This document shows, piece after piece, positions 57,341 to 64,000 of a stretch of DNA of 64,000 nt. The position numbers were made by a program, and so were the translations under genes. This DNA comes from Lentinula raphanica (Eukaryota; Basidiomycota; Agaricomycetes; Agaricales; Omphalotaceae): assembly GCA_027919835.1 (NCBI GenBank), contig JANVFP010000015.1, positions 682,001-746,000 on the forward strand, given 5' to 3'. The notes under the pieces were generated by a model. That model saw only the letters and a list, made by a program, of their open reading frames with translations, ran no database searches and was not told where the DNA came from. Position 1 is the first letter of the stretch. The number at the start of each line of letters is the position of its first letter.

Positions 57341-57530
57341 GAGTTTCTTACCACCCGGGCATCTGGTTGAGTATCGTCAACATGACACCGAGCACCCTGG
57401 GACCGCTTCGGCGACGATGGCGTGAAAGCTTCTGGGGACTCGAATGAAGTGGTCGAATTTTTGTTCATAGGACAACGCCCGGGATACATTTCCCCGTGCT
57501 CGATGATACTTTCCTATGGCATCAACTTTA
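57341..57530 (+). pseudogene. Displaced C-terminal block of family copy D
   Basis: Three short frames match, in order, the YRQ-HP, EVV-FVG and PFHVLNDTFLWFQL parts of copy B, but they need at least two frame changes. The last frame ends TAG right after HQL. This is the decayed original 3' end of the copy D gene. Confidence 0.55.
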
Positions 57531-57755
57531 GGACGTCGTGACTTGTAGTACAGCTACATCATCGTTATGATACTTGAAAACCGAATTGTCATATTTCCAT
57601 CCTCCTTTTTAAGCTATGATCTCGATTTTAGAACGATCATTCACATTATAGTACATAAGGCTACACAAGAACTGAGCAAAAAATAGAAGATACACATCAA
57701 GCTATTCAAACCTAAAAGATAATCCGCGACAAATGAAAGATCGAACGACAAGCAA

Positions 57756-59192
57756 TCAATATACTGGTGAACTTTTGACTGATCTGAATACCAAAAGTTC
57801 TTGCTTTGGTCCAATTCCGAGCGCAGAGAGAGGGCCTTTACGAGCCATGGGTAAAGTAGCGCATAATGTGTAACCAATATGCTCGAGGATTCGTAACACC
57901 TGACAATGAAACTGATCGCAAGTAATCTCGTTGGCTATAAGCAAACAATGAGATTGTTTTCAACGAACAGGAATGCATGAACATACTATCATTGAGGTAT
58001 CTTCTCAGCTCTATGGACCGCACGGTAGTGTCACCCACCGCACCTATGTCATCCCTTAATATATGACCTGGCAGGGTCCTTTGCAAGCCTGGAGTCAAGT
58101 CCCTGCCAATGTCCAAAGGAGGGTCTATCAGAGTGATAACCCGCCCGCGATTCGTTATCGTAGCGAGGAAGAAATGGCAGATGGATTGTGAACTGGCTAT
58201 GAAATGTAACCGAGGACTCTGAAAGGTGCCTATTAGCATATGATAGAACAAGATACGTTGTAGATCATTTACAGCAGTTCCAACGTCCAGTGTGGTATTG
58301 TATGAGTATCCCTATCTCGTATCGATGAGAGGGCTTTTCAGTTTTAGGATACATCGGAACACTTACCCGTTCCGCAAATAGAGTGAAGAACCGGACTAGC
58401 ATACGCCATGTCCTGTTACACAATCAGGTAACGAGGCAAAAGCAACGACGAAGAGAACCGACGTACCACTGAGCATCTGTTCCGTTAAGAGACCAAGGTG
58501 CATTGTTAAAGCGCACCTTCCATTGAGTGTGACGTAATTCATCCAACATCAATCCTCCTGGCCACATCCCGAATATCTCTCGTCGTATCTCGTCCATAGC
58601 TTTATGAGCGAGATTCTCGATACGCAATTCGTTCGTGCCATGAAAGGACACGAACATATACACTGATCACGGGTTGATGGTCAATATGACCCAGTGACGA
58701 AACGCGCGAAAGGGGAAAGGAAAACGAACCGGATTCATCTTGAAGTAGGTTCATGCCCTGGTTGTTGAAAGCACTGGAGTAGTCTGTAGTGCTCATCATT
58801 TGAAGTTCCCTGTCTCGTTCACGCTTCGAACTCGACATCGCACGTTTTCTCTGGAGCGGAGCTGGGTTGGATGGAACAAGCGCCTGGTGAACGGTGTTGT
58901 TTGGCTTGAGAGCTGATTTTAGAGGTTTACTGGTGCCATTTGTGTTCGAAGGCATAGTAGCCCTTCTTCGATGGCCGGATCTATGAGCAGTGGGAGCAGG
59001 AGGTGGAGCACCAGATTGCATTTGCATTGGAGGAGGAAGACCAGCAGTATTATTAGTGTATGGCGTAGAGCCCCATAGTGCCGGTTGAGGTTGCTGTGCG
59101 TAAGGTGTATAACCGTTGAAAGCAGCAGTGTCATAAGCTGTGTTATAGAAGTTGGGCTGAGAAGGATAAGGAGCATTGTAATATTGCTGCAT
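57756..59192 (-). CDS. Uncharacterised protein with a conserved C-terminal domain
   Basis: This is a minus-strand multi-exon gene starting at 59192 (MQQYYNAPYPSQPNFYNTAY). The first 150 residues are Gln/Pro/Tyr-rich, with basic motifs (HRSGHRRRATMPSN, LQRKRAMSSSKRERDRELQ), and are probably disordered. An intron joins LLQDES to VYMFVSFHGTNELRIENLA, DEIRREIFGMWPGG, and VRFNNAPWSLNG. Later exons give LFAYSQRDYL, ATITNRGRVITLIDPPLDIG, and the C-terminus IGYTLCATLPMARKGPLSAL with KQELLVFRS, ending SSPVY. This C-terminal pattern recurs in many hypothetical agaricomycete proteins as I recall, but no function is known to me. Confidence 0.65.
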
Positions 59193-59509
59193 AGCTGTTT
59201 ATGGTGGATGTGAAAAGCCAAGGAACATGAGGCCCGTCAAAGAATCAGACTCTTCGGGATCTCCGAAAAAGCGCGCGACGTGAAAACATATATTTTTGTA
59301 TGTGTAAAAATTGCGATTTTTAGAGAGCAAAGCATAAGAAACGAGATTGTCGTTAACCTTGAAAAATATATGGATATTTTGGAGGTAGTGGTAGTCGTTG
59401 TACAGCGAGGAGGCTGATCAAAATTTGCCACGCCGGATTACATACTACGTTTCTGTCGGCCGACCTTGTTTTCTTCCTCTTACTTACATTGACAAGTCCT
59501 TTCTTCATC

Positions 59510-60152
59510 ATGTCCACTATGGCAACTTTCATGGCATGGCTGCGCTCTCCAGCAAGTAGAGAGTACCTGATGAGTATGTTATCTACCTAAACTCTTTCAT
59601 TTTTCGTCTGACATTCATTCCGTCAAGGCACTCATTTCTGGGGCCCTGTGAGTTATATCCATCCACGAAGAAACGACATGCATTCATGTTGAAGTTGACC
59701 AGCTTGCAAACTGGGGCTTGCCGCTTGCTGCTCTTGCCGATTTGAAGAAGGATGAGGAGGTTATATCAGGCACTATGACTACTGCTTTGACTTGCTATTC
59801 GTGCGTTTACCCTGTTCCTTTGCCTACCTTTCACGATACTAAACACGGTTTCATAGTCTGACGTTCTCTCGTTTCGGTCTGTCTTCACCTGGCGTTCTAT
59901 CCAACACAACCGTTAACTACTTTTTATCTAGCATGGGTTGTTCAACCTCGGAATTACCTTCTCCTAGCTTGCCATATGACAAATGTCACCGCCCAGTCCA
60001 TACAGCTCTATCGCTTCAACGAGTACTGGAATCGTGGTGGAAGGGAGAGGAAATTGGGCCTCACAGGTGCCGCGCAGGATGCTGCCAAAGATGCCAAAAC
60101 TTCCGTTGTGGAGGCTGTGAACGCTGTTCAGGACAAAACCAAAAAACCCTAG
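59510..60152 (+). CDS. MPC1: Mitochondrial pyruvate carrier subunit MPC1
   Basis: This inner-membrane protein forms the pyruvate importer with an MPC2/3 partner. The ATG at 59510 (or the second, three codons later) gives [21 protein letters not shown] 20-nt exon adds HFWGPL. Then come [58 protein letters not shown] and QLYRFNEYW. These are the family signatures in order, covering the membrane helices. The C-terminal extension is Ala/Lys-rich ([20 protein letters not shown]), ending KTKKP at 60152, longer than in yeast but common in basidiomycetes. Introns are short and in phase. Confidence 0.9.
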
Positions 60153-60500
60153 ACTTCAGACTCACCATCTAATAATATGATCTATCCTTAATGCTCAGTC
60201 TTGCTTCTTTCGACTAAAAGCCGGTGAAAGCCTAAACCTTCGTTGCCTGTCCCGAAAAACCTTCCCATCTGAGTCACATTTCTGCATATTGACAAACACA
60301 GTTTACGATGCTACTGAATCTCATGGATTCCACTACGTCCAAGCACAGGTGATCTATAGCTCTTTTGTGTTCCAACTCTCACGTATGATGCTTTCCGGCT
60401 TCCCGAATCTCCACAGAAATATCTCAGGGGTTATGGGCCATTAGTATGTCCAGATATCACTTTTTCCCCACCTAATCGAGCGTCTGACTCCCTGCAGTGA
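60153..60500. other. Short intergenic region
   Basis: This lies between MPC1 and the first hydrolase. No feature was recognised. Confidence 0.35.
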
Positions 60501-61685
60501 ATGTCTGATGCTATGGCTTCCCGACCTCTCGTCTCGCAACCTATTGAATTCGGTGACCCGACGTCGAACAATTTCTGGGTCGAGTACCCCAACGGACTCG
60601 TAGACGTCTCCAGATCAACCCATCTCAATGACCTCAAGAGTTCTGCAGAGAAGCAACTTGGAATCGATCCCTCTAAGGATACCGGTGCACAGGATATCCT
60701 CCAGGCAGGTTCTGATAGCATCACCCCGACACTACTCCCAGGTCAGCTCGATGTTTCTGTCACCGGAGGCAGGACTGTTCGTTTGGACACGGAAAAGACT
60801 GCTGTTGTCATCATCGATATGCAGAATTTCTTCTTGCATGAAGACCTCAGAAGTCATCCAAAGGGATTGGCTTGTGTAGATCCGTTGATGAGAGTCGTAC
60901 CGTTTTTCAGAGAGAGGAATATCAAGATTCTGTGGGTGTAAGTACCATAACAGCTGAATGAATCCGACGCTTTAAGGTCGAATTGATCCTCTTTCCTTGT
61001 ATAGCAACTGGGGCTTGACCACTGCGGAACTCAGCACCATTCCTCCATCACTCGTTCGAGGGTTCGCCAAACCCGGCTCTATCCGTGGGGCGGATTTGGT
61101 TCGGATCTTCCAGGTGATTTCGGGAGGCTATTGATGAGAGGGGAAAAGAACTCTGAGTTGTATGGCCCGTTGCAAGGGCTCTATGAAGATGGGAAAGATA
61201 AAGGTACAGACTTTTGGATTCACAAGAACCGGTGCGTTTTTGGCTTTGACCTGTCTGCGGTGTCGAACCTTCAAACAAATGATCTTTGTATCACGTCTTG
61301 TAGAATAAGTGGCTTGTGGGACCAGACGTTGCTAGACAACTTTCTGAAAGAGAATGGGTTGAAAACACTGTTTTTCGCCGGCGTGAATGCGGATCAAGTA
61401 AGATCAGTTATTGAACATATACTGCTTTTATCTAATCAGGATCCTCTCTACAAGTGTGTCCTTGGAACTCTTGTTGACGCCTACTTCAAAGGATATGATT
61501 GCATACTTCTCGAGGATGCTACTGCCACGACCTCTCCAGAAGGTGCACTTGAATCCGTCATATATAACGCTGGGAATGTAAGCCCTCGATTTGGATATGA
61601 AACTAATGATTCTTCTTATTGTTCTCTTTCTCAGAGCTATGGGTTTGTCACCAGTACGGATAATGTGATGGACTCCAAATTTTGA
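60501..61685 (+). CDS. Isochorismatase-like cysteine hydrolase, copy 1
   Basis: The start ATG at 60501 gives MSDAMASRPLVSQPIEFGDP. Exon 1 ends NIKILWV at 60937 and continues at 61005 (NWGLTTAELSTIPPSLVRGF). Later exons give GPLQGLYEDGKDKGTDFWIH, ISGLWDQTLLDNFLKENGLK, LFFAGVNADQ and CVLGTLVDAYFKGYD, then LEDATATTSPEGALESV, ending VMDSKF. The catalytic Asp (VVIIDMQNFF) and the nucleophile Cys (CVLGT, exactly at a splice junction) of the isochorismatase/nicotinamidase-like fold are present. The substrate is unknown; the N-terminal 80-residue extension is shared with copy 2. Confidence 0.85.
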
Positions 61686-62003
61686 AACATTTTGAATCTT
61701 CTCGAGCTCAGCAGCATCAAACACACAGTGAATCACTTTTGAGAGCTGTTTCAACTCTTTCACCACATCGAACGATGTAATCATCGCCACGGCGTTGGTG
61801 CAGATACACCAGCGAGTCATAACAGTTTCTTTTTTGGTTTCCTGTATAATTCTTTGGAATCATCTAGGCTTGTCCCGTATCTCTTCTCAAGCTAGCTCAC
61901 TTATGACTCTGACTCTGGGGTGACCTCATTTATGACATAGTTCCGCCTATTAAAGGATGAATACAACAAGATTTTGGCTAAGTTCGTCCACACGACCCCT
62001 CAA
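61686..62003. other. Intergenic spacer between the tandem hydrolases
   Basis: This is the 3' end of copy 1 and the promoter of copy 2. No specific element was recognised. Confidence 0.35.
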
Positions 62004-63129
62004 ATGTCTGCCTCTTTTGTCACTGAGCCAATTGAATTTGGCGACCCAAGCTCTGATGATTTCTGCGTCGAGTATCCTAACGGGTTGATTGACCTTTCTC
62101 GTTCTATCCATCTCGAGGAATTGGTCAAGCCCGACATTGATACCATTGAAGAATACATCCCGCAAATGGATTCCACTATAACCCTCCCGAAACTCCGTCA
62201 TGGCCAAATTGACGTCCCTGTGACTGGAGAGAAAACCATCCGGGTCAACACTGACAGGACTGCACTTGTAATTGTTGATATGCAGAACTTCTTCCTACAC
62301 CCAGATATCAGGGAGCATCCTACCGGACTGGCTTGTGTGGCTCCCTTGATGAAGGCAGTGAAATTCTTTAGAGAGAAGAATGTCAAGATCATTTGGCTGT
62401 ACGTTTTTAAGCCAGCCCAGCTTGGCTTTTTTTGTTGTGTCTTAGAATTTGCAGTAACTGGGGATTCTCCGAAGATGATCTTGCTACCATCCCTCCCTCG
62501 CTTGCTCGAGGGTTCAATGCAAACCATGGTTCTCGTGGGTTTGGCTGCAAGCTTGCAGGGGATATGGGTAGAATCCTGATGATAGGCGAAAAGAATACTG
62601 AACTGTATGGCCCACTGCAAGGATTATATGAAGATGGGAGGGACAAAGGGTCAGACTTCTGGATCAACAAGATCCGGTACATGGCAGTGCTTTTGATTAA
62701 ACTTTTACTTACTGGGGGGAGTCTCTTTCATTTTTTGAAGAATGAGCGGTTTGTGGAACCAGACCCCGCTCGAAGCCTTTCTCCAAAAGAACGGAATCAA
62801 GACGCTGCTCTTTGCAGGGGTGAACGTGGATGATGTAAAGCCTGTTCCTCATTCAAATCATTCCATTCCTACCCTTATCATCTCCCAGTGTGTTCTTGGA
62901 ACTATCATCGATGCTAACCACAAAGGATATGATTGCATACTCATCGAGGACACCACTGCTACCACGTCCCCAGATGTTACTTATCAGGCTGCCCTATACA
63001 ATGCGGGGAATGTCAGTCAAGTATTCTGGTACTCCATTAAATGTTTTCTGACTTACCCGACTTGTCACTCAGACCTATGGATTTGTTACTTGCACCGACA
63101 AAGTGTTCAATTCTGACAATTCGGTTTGA
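62004..63129 (+). CDS. Isochorismatase-like cysteine hydrolase, copy 2
   Basis: This is a tandem paralog of the gene at 60501 with the same intron positions. The start ATG at 62004 gives MSASFVTEPIEFGDPSSDDF. Motifs: LVIVDMQNFFLHPDI (catalytic Asp), NWGFSEDDLATIPPSLARGF, GPLQGLYEDGRDKGSDFWIN, MSGLWNQTPLEAFLQKNGIK, LLFAGVNVDD, then CVLGTIIDANHKGYDCILIE (nucleophile Cys) and TTATTSPD, ending VFNSDNSV at 63129. An in-frame extension upstream of the ATG is non-canonical. The same family and substrate uncertainty apply. Confidence 0.85.
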
Positions 63130-63399
63130 GTGTCATGAAAGAGTGTGTATGAAGTGGTAATACCAGTATGAGATAGTGGATGACCATTGTATGATAACAA
63201 GGAGGGAAGTTTATGGTAGCCCGTTTGACCTTTCAATGTTGTTCGATTTTGTATATGCTGAAGTGATGACGTGCCTAACATAAACCAGACAGCTCAGCAG
63301 AAATTCGATTGACCAAGTAATGAAGTCATGAACGTTTCGTTTGGACTTCGTTACTTTTATAAAAGGTTTCCCAGCCATAAATTTATTTCATATACGTCG

Positions 63400-64000
63400 T
63401 TACCAAAATCCGTCATCGTCATCTCCACCTTTCTTCTTCTTCCCATTACCTGCTGCCAATGCTTGCCGCTCATACATCTCCGCGATCTGCATTTCCAATT
63501 TCATCAAGAGCATATCCAACTGAATGGCAACATTCAACACACCTGGTCTGGTCCAGTTGCGTCATCTGCACCTTTATCATCCCGTATCCGTATGAAACGA
63601 GGGAACCTCAATGAGATGCCTCTTTCATCGATCTAGACAGCATACCCAATTGATGAGGTATTCTCATGAATAGACGTGAATCGACTGACCAAGCCTTGAG
63701 CAGCCGTATAAATCGGACTGAGACTCAGATCTGCCGTTAACACCTCCCAAACTACATGAGGTTCAAACCACACGTCAGGCTTGGCCCCACCTGCCTTGAT
63801 GTCTCCTCGCATGGTGCTTCGTTCGAGCGGCTGCAGTACTTCATAATGTGACTGGAGCATTTCTTCGGAGAATCCAGTCCCAATTTTGCAAATGGTCTGA
63901 TACTCCTCTGAGCTATCGTCGTAACAGGCTAGAAGGAAGGCGCCATAGACATTGGTGCGCTTTCCTTTGCCGTAATAACCTCCGACGACGACAAGGTCCA
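63400..64000 (-). CDS. LIG1: ATP-dependent DNA ligase I, C-terminal part (runs off the right edge)
   Basis: The minus-strand exon from 64000 to about 63690 encodes [20 protein letters not shown] and [20 protein letters not shown], then [20 protein letters not shown] and YTAAQGL. An intron of 57 bases leads to [20 protein letters not shown], and another to a tail ending GGDDDDGFW, stop at 63400-63402. This is the OB-fold region of eukaryotic replicative ligase (motifs [20 protein letters not shown]). The enzyme seals nicks in Okazaki fragments and excision repair. The adenylation domain and N-terminus lie beyond the window. Confidence 0.9.

Overview
The window looks like nuclear DNA of a mushroom-forming basidiomycete (Agaricomycetes). 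Genes are dense and split by many short introns (about 48-65 bp, GT...AG). The mobile elements are types typical of that group: a Plavaka DNA transposon carrying a TET/JBP dioxygenase gene, a hAT element and a chromodomain Ty3/gypsy retrotransposon. Housekeeping genes recognised are PRPP synthetase, an Ime2/Crk1-type kinase, complex I NDUFS6, a siderophore-type MFS transporter, a GRAM/Pex24-like membrane protein, Rec8 cohesin, IPP isomerase, mitochondrial pyruvate carrier MPC1, two tandem isochorismatase-like hydrolases and the 3' part of DNA ligase I.

Layout. 1-3950 is a diverged segmental duplication with two copies of an unrecognised secreted-protein family. 4117-20523 is mostly single-copy host genes plus a third family member at 14642. 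21021-21302 is a foldback repeat. 21371-44385 is one hAT element inflated from about 5.2 kb to 23 kb by two later insertions, each in the coding part of its transposase: an 11,036-bp Plavaka/TET element (23979-35014) and a 6,729-bp self-priming chromovirus (37401-44129). All three have precise ends and target-site duplications (hAT 8 bp, Plavaka 2 bp, gypsy 5 bp), so the order of events is clear. 45139-64000 returns to host genes, with a lone copia-type gag remnant (54610) and a fourth secreted-family member (56041) whose Ser/Pro-rich segment has grown into about eighteen 51-bp repeats.

The most interesting system is the 11-kb element. Inside one pair of terminal inverted repeats it carries a Plavaka transposase, a divergently transcribed TET/JBP-type 2-oxoglutarate dioxygenase (expected to oxidise methylated bases in DNA) and a third gene with a DUF6532-like domain. 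A CpG-rich palindromic repeat array lies between the divergent promoters. This suggests a transposon that carries its own DNA-demethylation or epigenetic-escape function. The dioxygenase gene has an apparent one-base frameshift, so this copy may be disabled.

Other unusual points are a one-nucleotide exon required by the PRPP synthetase gene, 6-nt and 11-nt exons in NDUFS6 and rec8, and a promoter block shared by all four secreted-family copies. Exon coordinates were assigned by eye from splice signals, reading-frame continuity and family conservation. No database search was run.
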